A stretch of DNA of 64,000 nucleotides, from positions 23,653 through 87,652 of the forward strand of contig CAADTT010000052.1 of NCBI GenBank assembly GCA_900752065.1. The letters are read 5' to 3'. The translations under genes and the position numbers were made by a program. The notes beneath the pieces are model-generated. The model made no database searches. It saw only the letters and a list, made by a program, of their open reading frames with translations, and had not been told where the DNA came from. Below are positions 27,401-34,296 of the stretch, piece after piece (within the stretch, counting starts at the first letter, position 1; every line of letters begins with the position of its first letter). The stretch is from Lachnospiraceae bacterium (GTDB taxonomy: Bacteria; Bacillota; Clostridia; Lachnospirales; Lachnospiraceae).

Positions 27401-29871
27401 TTAGCCGCTGTCGTATCCAGATGATCGCTTGCATCTGTCACATCTACCGAAATATAGGCAAGGCTGCTGCCGTCCGCCAGAATTTCCTTCTTATCCTGAG
27501 ACACCTTCAGCTTACTTACTGTTCCCGGAGTCGTTACCGAAGTATTGCCCTGACAGGTATCTGTAATTTCTACCCCATTCTCATTGTAGGCTTTTGCTGA
27601 AATCGTACCGGATGTATATGTCACATTGAATACAGAGTACAGAGAGGAATCCCCTGATCCGGAGGTCGTGGTGCAAATGCTGCTGTTATTGCTCGTTGTG
27701 GTATACGTATAGTACACATGGCCTGCCGCCGTCGTATTCACTTTCCGTGTCGCTGTTCCGATCTTTGTATTATCGCGGTATAGATCGACTCTCGCCGCAT
27801 TGGAATAAACCCATACCGGGGTCTTGCCGCTGGAAGTCATCATATTGTCGCTGTCCCACGCCGTTACCAGATGAAGCGTATTTTCCTTCTTGTTCCACTG
27901 GCTTCGATAGAGATAATACGTATCCTTCGGGAAGCCTGTCGTGTCGATGATTCCAAAATAGCTGCTGTTCGGAACTGCGCCCTGATATGAAACACTTCCC
28001 GTCCCGGTACCATTCCACGGCGTCGGCTCACCGATATAGTCGAATCCTGTCCACACACATTCTCCCGCGATATAATCTCTCGTCATAACATTCCACATGG
28101 AAGCATGGGCCGTCTTTCCCCATCCAACCGTCGATGTATCATAGGAAGTCAAATGCAGTTTCCCGTCCGCATCGGAATTACTATTCTGGGATGTATAGAT
28201 CCCCCTGCTGTTTGTCGCTGACGCCGTCTCACTGTAAAGCAGCACCGGATATGTGCTGTGCAGACTATCGATTGCGCTGATATCTCCATAGTTAAATCCG
28301 ACAACGCCGCCCGCATTATAAATATTACTTCCCACCTGTCCTGTAACACCGGATGTACTTCTCTGATTATCTCCAGAGGTGACTGGATGTACCGTATCTG
28401 TCTCCTTTACCCACTGGATCAGGTTCGTGCTGATCGTACCGTAATCTCCGGTATATGCTCCTCCAACGCCCTCCGTAATCTCATTTCCAAGGGACCACAG
28501 GATGATCGACGGATCGTTTCTGTCACGCTTTACCATTGCCTTTATCACAAACTCTGCCCATGTCATAGAACTGCTGCCGTCAATGATCTGATTATCGCTC
28601 GTCAGATTCGTCTTAAAATGGGTAGAAAAATCATTGGAATTCCCGTTTTTCGCACAGGACCAGCCATCAAATGCTTCTTCAATCACCAACATTCCAAGTT
28701 CATTACAAATGTCCACAAAATCTTCGTCATAAGGATTATGGGTCGCACGGATCGTATTGACTCCCATATCCTTCAAAATCGTAAGCTGACGGTACATAGC
28801 ATCATAATATGCGGCAGATCCCAAGGCGCCCTGGTCGTGATGCATGCATACGCCCTGGATCTTCACATTCTGACCATTCAGCCTGAAGCCTGTATTATCC
28901 ACAAACTCGTACCACTTAAATCCGAATTCTGTATCGTAGGTATCTACTGCCGTTCCGTTTTTCAGAATCTCTGTCCTCACAAAATACAGATTCGGTGTAT
29001 CCAGTGACCACAGCTTTGGTGAAGAAACCACCGGATTTGCATTCACAGTTGCCTTTTCCCCGGCCGAAACCGTAACGGTTGCCTGGGCATTCGCCAGCGC
29101 TTCCTGGCCACCTTTTTCATATACGGTATTTCGAACCGTAACATTTGCAGAACTTCCGCCATCATTCTGCACATCTACTGCAACATTTACCGTGCCCTTT
29201 CCACTCGCTATATCCGGTGTCGTGACATAGGTTCCGTTTAATGCCACATGCACCGGATCTGTAATGATCAGCTTCACGTCACGATAGATTCCGCTTCCGG
29301 AATACCAGCGGCTGGACGGCACATTATTTACCGCTTCCACGGCAACCACATTCTCCGTGGCATCATCGCAGGTAACATAATCTGTAATGTCAAAAGCAAA
29401 GGATGTATATCCGTAATGATTTTCACCCACTTTTGTCCCATTGACGTAGACTGTGGCATGAGAATATACACCGTCAAAATTTAATACGATACTTTTCCCC
29501 TGACAGGACGCCGGAAGCGTAAACTTTTTACGATACCAGCCTGTCCCGCCCGGAAGGAAACCGCTCTCCGCCTCCCCGCTGACAGTAAAACCCTGGGAAA
29601 TGCTGAAATCATGAGGCAGATTCACCGTCTTCCACGACGCGTCATTAAAGTTTGCAGCATCTGCCCCGCTTGATTTGCCTAAATTAAATTTCCAGTTATC
29701 ATTAAACAGGGAAGAACGCTCCGCACCATAATTCCCCACAAAATTATCCTGCGCTTCTGTAAAAATGACCCCCTGTCCGTCTGCCGCTGCAGCATTTTGA
29801 GCCGGCAGCAGCGATACACACATGACGGCTGACAGCATGACCGCCAATATCTTCCTCGCACATTGTCCCAT
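24457..29871 (-). CDS. Secreted multidomain glycoside hydrolase family 2 enzyme with four FIVAR repeats and an LRR tail
   Basis: A 1804-residue exported paralogue of the GH2 enzyme at 17570-22273. The order is signal peptide (to about residue 30), GH2 sugar-binding and Ig domains, TIM barrel with acid/base Glu464 (WSLGNEI) and nucleophile Glu548 (LYSETAS), DUF4982-like and Ig-like domains, and a discoidin-like region (about 1080-1235). Then come four FIVAR repeats (about 1320-1612), an acidic Pro-rich linker and a Lys-rich leucine-rich-repeat tail (1668-1804). It has no LPXTG motif. The start ATG at 29869-29871 follows AAAGGAGG at 12 bases. It lies 28 bases after mscL and may share its transcript. 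The substrate is probably a beta-galactoside, but this is inferred. Confidence 0.88.
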   Translation of the reverse strand: MGQCARKILAVMLSAVMCVSLLPAQNAAAADGQGVIFTEAQDNFVGNYGAERSSLFNDNWKFNLGKSSGADAANFNDASWKTVNLPHDFSISQGFTVSGEAESGFLPGGTGWYRKKFTLPASCQGKSIVLNFDGVYSHATVYVNGTKVGENHYGYTSFAFDITDYVTCDDATENVVAVEAVNNVPSSRWYSGSGIYRDVKLIITDPVHVALNGTYVTTPDIASGKGTVNVAVDVQNDGGSSANVTVRNTVYEKGGQEALANAQATVTVSAGEKATVNANPVVSSPKLWSLDTPNLYFVRTEILKNGTAVDTYDTEFGFKWYEFVDNTGFRLNGQNVKIQGVCMHHDQGALGSAAYYDAMYRQLTILKDMGVNTIRATHNPYDEDFVDICNELGMLVIEEAFDGWSCAKNGNSNDFSTHFKTNLTSDNQIIDGSSSMTWAEFVIKAMVKRDRNDPSIILWSLGNEITEGVGGAYTGDYGTISTNLIQWVKETDTVHPVTSGDNQRSTSGVTGQVGSNIYNAGGVVGFNYGDISAIDSLHSTYPVLLYSETASATNSRGIYTSQNSNSDADGKLHLTSYDTSTVGWGKTAHASMWNVMTRDYIAGECVWTGFDYIGEPTPWNGTGTGSVSYQGAVPNSSYFGIIDTTGFPKDTYYLYRSQWNKKENTLHLVTAWDSDNMMTSSGKTPVWVYSNAARVDLYRDNTKIGTATRKVNTTAAGHVYYTYTTTSNNSSICTTTSGSGDSSLYSVFNVTYTSGTISAKAYNENGVEITDTCQGNTSVTTPGTVSKLKVSQDKKEILADGSSLAYISVDVTDASDHLDTTAANDIVFTLSGNGEIVGVDNGDQATTDKYQQSSVLTSATSAHIKAFAGKALAIVRSTKDAGNITVNVSSSGLTGGTVTIRAKQVEQGKTDGIASYRMSKHCYVPAGTDSISLPATVTATYADGSTAELPVNWDTYDVSKLNTPGEFIVNGRISDGTENIDVFLTIHVYDEIAGAENYSAVTQPGSVPVLPGTAMTYYADGTAFEEFAVHWNMAGITSASFANEGDVVTVNGTVSALGGTYPVTANIRVASPVAGELENVAPAASSLTESCSPVSDSLESIVNGVKYSGLDDTGQRWTNWHDKTTKTSPVITFKWDTAHTVAEIRMYYYHNANGNGEPESVTFYYSLDGTNYSEIGHASPVTIPNESGKVENGYIYTLDAPVNPVAMQIELKQNTTATGNNAFVGVTEAEIMATSYTYPANSSALLDGISTGGKEIPGFDPEVKAYDVESFDDITVTNSKNAAVTILPAKNNRVKILTISEDGSASEVYTLNLETSEEQLTAAARQRLETAIAKAGEKDASLYTDASYASMQTAKEAAQAVLDRQGAARTEIENALTALQNAVNSLEVKPEDNTEILSQLRSAVEEADAKIESEYTATSYITMKTALENARKVLDNEKASKTEIEEALSDLRNAINGLQKEQKPEPDDNTEILRQLGEAVAEAEEKDPSKYTEDTYARLEEALTAARKVIGTTEPAADPTKEEIQKALKELRDALDSLQLKKEDENKEIKEELNSAVEDAGKAEESKYTEASYKTMQDALKIANAVLAKENATKEEIEEALANLQEAIEGLKTKEETEKPAVGKDPLPSGTEETPKDEKEPDVPSDTANPPVSDPDAGLPKEGSSHIVSGAVYKITVSERTGGTVTFMKPEKKNLKKLTIPASVTIDGISFKVTAVAANACKNCKKLKKVTIGKYVTQIGKSAFAGDKSLKSIVIKSKVLKKVGKSALKNIHAKCRIKVGKKQFKKYSKLLKKKGQKATVKIVS
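24990..25915 (-). repeat. Four tandem FIVAR-module coding repeats
   Basis: Four units of about 70-75 codons, each with a Y-T-x-x-S/T-Y pattern (for example YTDASYASM, YTATSYITM, YTEDTYARL, YTEASYKTM) and a terminal ALxxLxxAI/V helix, sit in tandem. The DNA copies are diverged, so this is old module duplication, not slippage. The other GH2 gene has a single copy. Confidence 0.8.
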
Positions 29872-29899
29872 AAAAGAAATATCCTCCTTTTGTTTTCTT

Positions 29900-30328
29900 T
29901 TATTTTGTTCCTTCATCCAGCATAGAAGTACAATGCGGGCAGCGAACAGCATCAATAGCGATCTCGCTCTTACAGAACGGACATACTTTTGTTGTCGGCT
30001 CCGCCGGCTTCTCTTCTTCTTTCTTCTTCATTTTCGCTGCGGCAGAATTCATGGCCTTGACAATGGAAAAAATCACCAGCGCCATGATCAGGAAATTAAT
30101 GATCGCTGTAATAAATTTCCCGTAATTCAGTGTAACTTCACCCAGCAGCGTCACACTAAGCTTATCAAAGTTCAGGCCGCCAAACAGACCCAAAATCGGC
30201 GAAATGATATCCTCCACCAGTGATGACACGATAGCCGTAAATGCACCGCCGATAATGATACCAACTGCCATGTCCATAACATTTCCTCTGCTGACAAACT
30301 CCTTAAACTCCTTGAAAAACTTTTTCAC
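29900..30328 (-). CDS. mscL: Large-conductance mechanosensitive channel with C-terminal zinc ribbon
   Basis: A 142-residue MscL, the pentameric emergency valve opened by membrane tension. The first helix and pore region (FVSRGNVMDMAVGIIIGGAF) and the second helix (INFLIMALVIFSIVKAMN) are standard. The tail is unusual: after a Lys/Glu stretch, CPFCKSEI and RCPHCTSML supply two CxxC pairs, a zinc-ribbon signature absent from E. coli MscL. I chose GTG at 30326-30328, 9 bases after AAAGGA; ATG at 30335-30337 is the alternative. It ends 28 bases before the second GH2 gene. Confidence 0.92.
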   Translation of the reverse strand: MKKFFKEFKEFVSRGNVMDMAVGIIIGGAFTAIVSSLVEDIISPILGLFGGLNFDKLSVTLLGEVTLNYGKFITAIINFLIMALVIFSIVKAMNSAAAKMKKKEEEKPAEPTTKVCPFCKSEIAIDAVRCPHCTSMLDEGTK

Positions 30329-30436
30329 TTTCACCATTCCTTTTCTTTTGTATTTGGCTGATATGACCATGAATTTATTATAACTGATATCTTGGTCTAC
30401 CGCAATTCTTTTTCCTTTTGAGGCGTTATTTTCGGT

Positions 30437-30462
30437 AACAGTTCAGCCATGACTGAACTGTT
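30437..30462. repeat. Perfect inverted repeat between divergent genes
   Basis: AACAGTTCAG (30437-30446) and CTGAACTGTT (30453-30462) form a 10-bp perfect palindrome with a 6-base gap, between divergent mscL and the DUF3783-like gene. It may be an operator or a weak hairpin; neither side has a long U-tract. Confidence 0.5.
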
Positions 30463-30553
30463 GCTTATTTTCATATCTTCAAATGTAGGGGCTGGACGCA
30501 AATAAGACTTTGCGGTATGATAAAACGAAAAACATAGAAAGAAGGGCTGAAAA

Positions 30554-30961
30554 ATGAATGAAACGATACTGCTTTATCATATTTCAGATACCAGCAGACT
30601 GAAAAGGCTGAAAAATATTGGTGCATCCCTGAAAATCCGCGTCCGTCTGGTAAAACGGGAAGAATATTTTATGTCAATCTTTCAGCTTTTGGGTGACAGG
30701 AAAATGGAACCGTCACAGAACTACCAGGGAGAGGAAATTTCCGGAGAGATGCTGGTAATGGCGGTAAAGCGTGAACGGCTGGATCTCCTGCTGAACGCAT
30801 TAAAAAAGGAAGGGATCTCCATCCCGTATAAAGCGGTAGTGACACCGGACAACGGATGGTGGAACTCTCTGCAGCTTTATCAGGCGCTGCAGAGAGAACA
30901 TAAAGCAATGCATGAAAGTGCAGCCGCTAATGATCAAAATTCCTTTCAGAGCGGGCTTTGA
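30554..30961 (+). CDS. DUF3783-like small protein
   Basis: A 135-residue soluble protein that resembles the DUF3783 family. It begins ETILLYHISD, has a basic central part, and ends with the conserved IPYKAVVTPDNGWWNSLQLY before a variable tail. No enzyme motif or membrane segment is visible. AGAAGGG precedes the ATG. Its 3' end overlaps the convergent AraC-type gene by 35 bases, so the two transcripts would be complementary there. The function of the family is unknown to me. Confidence 0.7.
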   Translation: MNETILLYHISDTSRLKRLKNIGASLKIRVRLVKREEYFMSIFQLLGDRKMEPSQNYQGEEISGEMLVMAVKRERLDLLLNALKKEGISIPYKAVVTPDNGWWNSLQLYQALQREHKAMHESAAANDQNSFQSGL

Positions 30962-31829
30962 TAGAGGAAGCATACTCTGACGGAGACATTCCGGTGATCT
31001 TTTTAAACTGCCTGGAGAAATAATGGACAGAAGTATAGCCCAGCTTTTCAGCAATCTGAGAAAAATTCAGGTGTCTTTCACGGATCAACTGCTTTGCCGC
31101 ATCAATCTTCATTTTCGAAAAGTAGTTAATGACACCGCTGTTTGAATGTTCGTGAAACAGTTTCTGGAGCTGGGAACGTCCAATCAGGTTCTCACGGCAG
31201 ATATCTTCAATAGTAATGTGCTCGTACAGGTGCGCTTCCAGATAATCCAGCACCCGCGAATAGATCTGTGAATCATTATTTTTTTTAAATGATTTTGCCG
31301 GAAGGCATTCGAGATAGTTTTCTCGACAGCGGCGGCAAATGAGAAGCAAAAATTGTTCCAGGTACAGACGTATGAGCTGTTCTGAAGCAAAGGGTGAAGG
31401 CTCCTTGCGTTTTAACTGCTGCAGATAAGGGTCATCCATGGGCGAAGAGAAACATTTTTTTGCCTCGGTGATAATCTGGGCCAGAAGGTTCTGCTCGGAA
31501 TCTGTAAGCGCCAAGAGCTTATCACAAAAGAAATCCATATCTGGAGATGCGCAATGGAAGGACATAACGACCAGATTTGGTGCAATTTTTCCATTCGCCT
31601 TCAGCATATGAAATTCATTTGGTTTATGAAATATAATCTGCCCTTTGTGTAAGGTGTGCGATATATTGTCTGCAGTAACTTCCACTTCTCCTTTGTCTAC
31701 ATAACAAAATTCCCAGAAATCATGGGATTCACCTTCGAAAAAGAAATTACTCATATATTCAAAATAATGGATCGATACAATTTCTTCAATACAAATGTCG
31801 TTCCTGAGAACAGTACCCACATAAGTCAT
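30927..31829 (-). CDS. AraC-family transcriptional regulator
   Basis: A 300-residue regulator with an N-terminal cupin-like effector domain (SHDFWEFCYVDKGEVEV, then HKPNEFHML) and a C-terminal pair of helix-turn-helix motifs. The second contains LNFSQIAEKLGYTSVHYFSR followed by GMSPSEYASS. AraC members of this layout usually respond to sugars or related signals. ATG at 31827-31829 follows ATGAGGT. The nearest divergent gene is a tRNA, so the target is not obvious; the glycosidases in this window are candidates only by proximity. Confidence 0.9.
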   Translation of the reverse strand: MTYVGTVLRNDICIEEIVSIHYFEYMSNFFFEGESHDFWEFCYVDKGEVEVTADNISHTLHKGQIIFHKPNEFHMLKANGKIAPNLVVMSFHCASPDMDFFCDKLLALTDSEQNLLAQIITEAKKCFSSPMDDPYLQQLKRKEPSPFASEQLIRLYLEQFLLLICRRCRENYLECLPAKSFKKNNDSQIYSRVLDYLEAHLYEHITIEDICRENLIGRSQLQKLFHEHSNSGVINYFSKMKIDAAKQLIRERHLNFSQIAEKLGYTSVHYFSRQFKKITGMSPSEYASSIKARSERNFDH

Positions 31830-31927
31830 AAAAGTTACCTCATGTTTTCTTTTGTACAATTGTTTTGTTTTATTATATTGTATAACAGTCGGAAAAGCAA
31901 TAGTATAAAACTTTGCGTACTAAGGCA

Positions 31928-31971
31928 TAAAAATACCGGAAATCCGTTTTCTGCGAATTTCCGGTATTTTT
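31928..31971 (-). terminator. tRNA-Thr terminator
   Basis: AAATACCGGAAAT (31931-31943) pairs with ATTTCCGGTATTT (31957-31969), 2 bases beyond the tRNA 3' end on the minus strand, followed by TTTTTATG. A clear intrinsic terminator. Confidence 0.85.
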
Positions 31972-31972
31972 A

Positions 31973-32045
31973 AGCTGGAAAAGAGACTTGAACTCTCGAC
32001 CCCTTCATTACGAGTGAAGTGCTCTACCGACTGAGCTATTCCAGC
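31973..32045 (-). tRNA. tRNA-Thr (anticodon CGT)
   Basis: A 73-base cloverleaf. The acceptor stem is GCTGGAA/TTCCAGC, the D arm AGCTCAGTCGGTAGAGC, and the anticodon stem CTTCA/TGAAG with loop CTCGTAA. The T arm is GAGAGTTCAAGTCTCTT, and the discriminator base is T. The anticodon CGT reads ACG. CCA is not encoded. The 159 bases between it and the deacetylase gene show nothing further that I can name. Confidence 0.95.
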
Positions 32046-32204
32046 CTGGCATATAACTGCCGACTGCATTATTATAACACTTTTTTTTAATTTTGCAAGT
32101 ATTTTTTTCGTATTGGTGAAAATTTATGGCAACCGTTCAGGCAATCTTACATATCTTCTCATTTTCCGGAATATACTGAACAGAAATCGTATCCGGAGCA
32201 TTTT

Positions 32205-33029
32205 ATGATAAATAAAAAAAGACTCCTGACAGCAGGAAAAATCGCTTTTCTTTTTCTTCTCGCATTTTGTGCAGGCCGTCTGGCAGCGAGACAGTTCTCC
32301 CCTGCCGCTTCTGATGCCGCCATTCTTTTTGAGGCTGACAACTGGGGATTAAGCTTCCAGGAGGAAGGGCAGCCGCCTGTAGCCAACGCTTCCTTTCAGG
32401 AACTCAAGCAATACGACGCATATTATGCGGAAGACACAAAGGAAAAAGTACTCTATCTTACGTTTGACTGCGGTTATGAAAATGGAAACACCCCGGCAAT
32501 CCTGGATGCTCTGAAAAAACATCATGTACCAGCCACGTTTTTTGTCGTAGGAACTTTTGTAAAAGACCGCCCCGATCTGATCAAGCGTATGGCAGATGAG
32601 GGGCATATTGTCGGAAACCATACATACCACCATCCGGATATGTCCAGGATATCTACCCGCGAAGCATTTTCAAAGGAACTGGGGGATGTGGAAGCTCTCT
32701 ATCAGGAAATTACCGGAAATCAAATGTGCAAATACTACCGCCCTCCTCAGGGGAAATACAGCAAAGATAATCTCCAGATGGCGAAAGATCTTGGCTACCA
32801 TACCTTTTTCTGGAGTCTCGCCTATGTAGACTGGTATCAGGATCAACAGCCCAGCCGGGAGGAAGCTTTTGATAAACTTCTTGGGCGCATTCACCCGGGT
32901 GCTGTCGTCCTCCTCCACAATACATCCAGTACCAATGCACAAATTCTGGATGAACTTCTGACAAAATGGGAAGAAATGGGGTACACCTTCAAATCACTGG
33001 AGCAACTGGTTTCAACTCCTGACCTCTGA
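32205..33029 (+). CDS. Polysaccharide deacetylase, PdaA-like
   Basis: A 274-residue exported or membrane-anchored enzyme with an N-terminal hydrophobic helix (residues 10-28) and a NodB domain. Motif 1 is TFDCGYENG, with Asn close by as in PdaA in place of the usual TFDDG. Motif 2 is GNHTYHHPDM (metal His residues), motif 3 is YYRPPQGKYS, and LLHN appears near the end. PdaA removes acetyl from muramic acid in spore cortex, so a sporulation role fits, since spoIVB is also present. GGAG precedes the ATG. The 3' end overlaps the convergent CarD-like gene by 18 bases. Confidence 0.88.
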   Translation: MINKKRLLTAGKIAFLFLLAFCAGRLAARQFSPAASDAAILFEADNWGLSFQEEGQPPVANASFQELKQYDAYYAEDTKEKVLYLTFDCGYENGNTPAILDALKKHHVPATFFVVGTFVKDRPDLIKRMADEGHIVGNHTYHHPDMSRISTREAFSKELGDVEALYQEITGNQMCKYYRPPQGKYSKDNLQMAKDLGYHTFFWSLAYVDWYQDQQPSREEAFDKLLGRIHPGAVVLLHNTSSTNAQILDELLTKWEEMGYTFKSLEQLVSTPDL

Positions 33030-33530
33030 TCCCTGCTTTATTTTCTCTATGATCATTTGTTTCACCTGCTCCTGCTCCATGTCCAGAGCAACGGCCAGTT
33101 CTCCATAAAGATTTTCCTCTGCCAGATGCAGATATCTTTCATCGCCGGCAGTCACTCTCTTTCCCGCCGCTGCTCTGGACTTCTTTCTGAGGAACGTCGT
33201 TTTAATAATCTTTATCAATTCCCGGCAGTCACATTTACGGACAGCCTCTTTATAAACAAATTCTCTTTTTCTCTCGTCGGGAACCCAAAGCATCTCAATC
33301 TCATCCATATGGTTGATCAATGCCATAGCGTCATCTCTGCTGATAACCGGCCGGATCACGGCTTTCCTGTTATCCACAGGAGTAAATATCCTGCCTCCCA
33401 GTATATGACACGGCTCTAACGTATAATAAAGTCTGTCTTTGGAAATTCCCGGCAGGTCCAGATATCCGATATCTGTTACCTTGCATATTCCCTGCGGACC
33501 ATAAATAATAAATTCACCAATTTCAAACAT
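33012..33530 (-). CDS. CarD/CdnL-like transcription regulator
   Basis: A 172-residue protein of the CarD family. The N-terminal Tudor-like domain (MFEIGEFIIYGPQGICKVTDI), shared with the RNA polymerase-binding domain of TRCF/Mfd, is followed by a helical C-terminal domain with EENLYGELAVALDM. CarD-type proteins bind the beta subunit and stabilise open promoters. ATG at 33528-33530 is 6-8 bases after AAGGAG; an ATG two codons earlier is too close to it. The gene is convergent with the deacetylase. Confidence 0.85.
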   Translation of the reverse strand: MFEIGEFIIYGPQGICKVTDIGYLDLPGISKDRLYYTLEPCHILGGRIFTPVDNRKAVIRPVISRDDAMALINHMDEIEMLWVPDERKREFVYKEAVRKCDCRELIKIIKTTFLRKKSRAAAGKRVTAGDERYLHLAEENLYGELAVALDMEQEQVKQMIIEKIKQGSEVRS

Positions 33531-33560
33531 GTTCATCTCTCCTTCTTCGCAAAGCAATTA

Positions 33561-33593
33561 AGAAAAGATACCAGAAGAACTTTTCTTCCGGTA
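33561..33593 (-). terminator. Terminator after the 72-residue ORF
   Basis: On the minus strand, TACCGGAAGAA pairs with TTCTTCTGGTA around a 3-base loop, followed by TCTTTTCTT. It lies between the small ORF and the CarD-like gene. Confidence 0.75.
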
Positions 33594-33603
33594 CCCGAGG
33601 CTT

Positions 33604-33822
33604 TTAATCAATATATCCGTCTGTTTTATAGGAATTATATTCTTTCTTAACCTTTACCACCAAAGAACCATCGGCTTCTTTTTCCTTGCTCTCAATCATG
33701 TACTTTGTGTGACTCTTATCGAGCTTATGACAATAAAATTCAAAGTCTCTATCCGGGTTCGCATCTTTCGCGGTATCAAATCTCATCGTCTGCAGTAAAC
33801 AAGCACTTATAATTCTTCTCAT
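33604..33822 (-). CDS. Small basic hypothetical protein
   Basis: A 72-residue soluble protein without signal peptide or membrane helix. The middle is charged and the C-terminal half reads DGSLVVKVKKEYNSYKTDGYID, suggesting a short beta-rich fold. GGAAGG-type sequence precedes the ATG and a terminator follows, so it appears to be a separate transcription unit. I do not recognise a named family. Upstream, 33823-34067 holds no further gene that I can support. Confidence 0.65.
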   Translation of the reverse strand: MRRIISACLLQTMRFDTAKDANPDRDFEFYCHKLDKSHTKYMIESKEKEADGSLVVKVKKEYNSYKTDGYID

Positions 33823-34067
33823 TGTATAACCTTCCTTTTCTTTGATAAGTCCAGTCTAACACATTTTTTTTTCAAATGTCAGTGCTTTTTTACCCAAAAT
33901 TTGAATTTCATCACAATTTACAATACAATTCCCTCTCATTTTTGTGCATTTTACCAAAAGAACATTACAGAGATGAATGCCGACTGTCACTGCAAAAACC
34001 GCAGTTGTTTTAGAAAAAGCGAGATGTCCATATCAACAGGTTTTATATGCATTATGATATAAAAAAG

Positions 34068-34141
34068 TCGGAGTGACAAGATTTGAACTTGCGACCTCTC
34101 GGCCCCCAGCCGAGCGCGCTACCAAGCTACGCCACACTCCG
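34068..34141 (-). tRNA. tRNA-Pro (anticodon GGG)
   Basis: A 74-base cloverleaf. The acceptor stem is CGGAGTG/CACTCCG with discriminator A, the D arm GCGTAGCTTGGTAGCGC, and the anticodon stem CTCGG/CCGAG around CTGGGGG. The T arm is CAAGTTCAAATCTTG. The anticodon GGG reads CCC and CCU. CCA is not encoded. Confidence 0.95.
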
Positions 34142-34241
34142 ATAGCAGAGATTATAACAAAGAAATTGAAAAATAGCAAGTAAAAGATTTGAAATAATTA
34201 AAATTCCCTCCACCCCACCGTAGAACGAAGTTTCCTATGAT

Positions 34242-34280
34242 ACAAGAAAGGCAGGTAACTCACTTCTGAATCACCCGCCT
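34242..34280 (-). terminator. nhaC-type gene terminator
   Basis: AGGCGGGTGATTC and GAGTTACCTGCCT (minus strand; 34268-34280 with 34249-34261) pair with a few G-U pairs around a 6-base loop, followed by TTCTTG. It lies 17 bases after the transporter stop. Confidence 0.65.
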
Positions 34281-34296
34281 CTGCTGTCTTATAACA

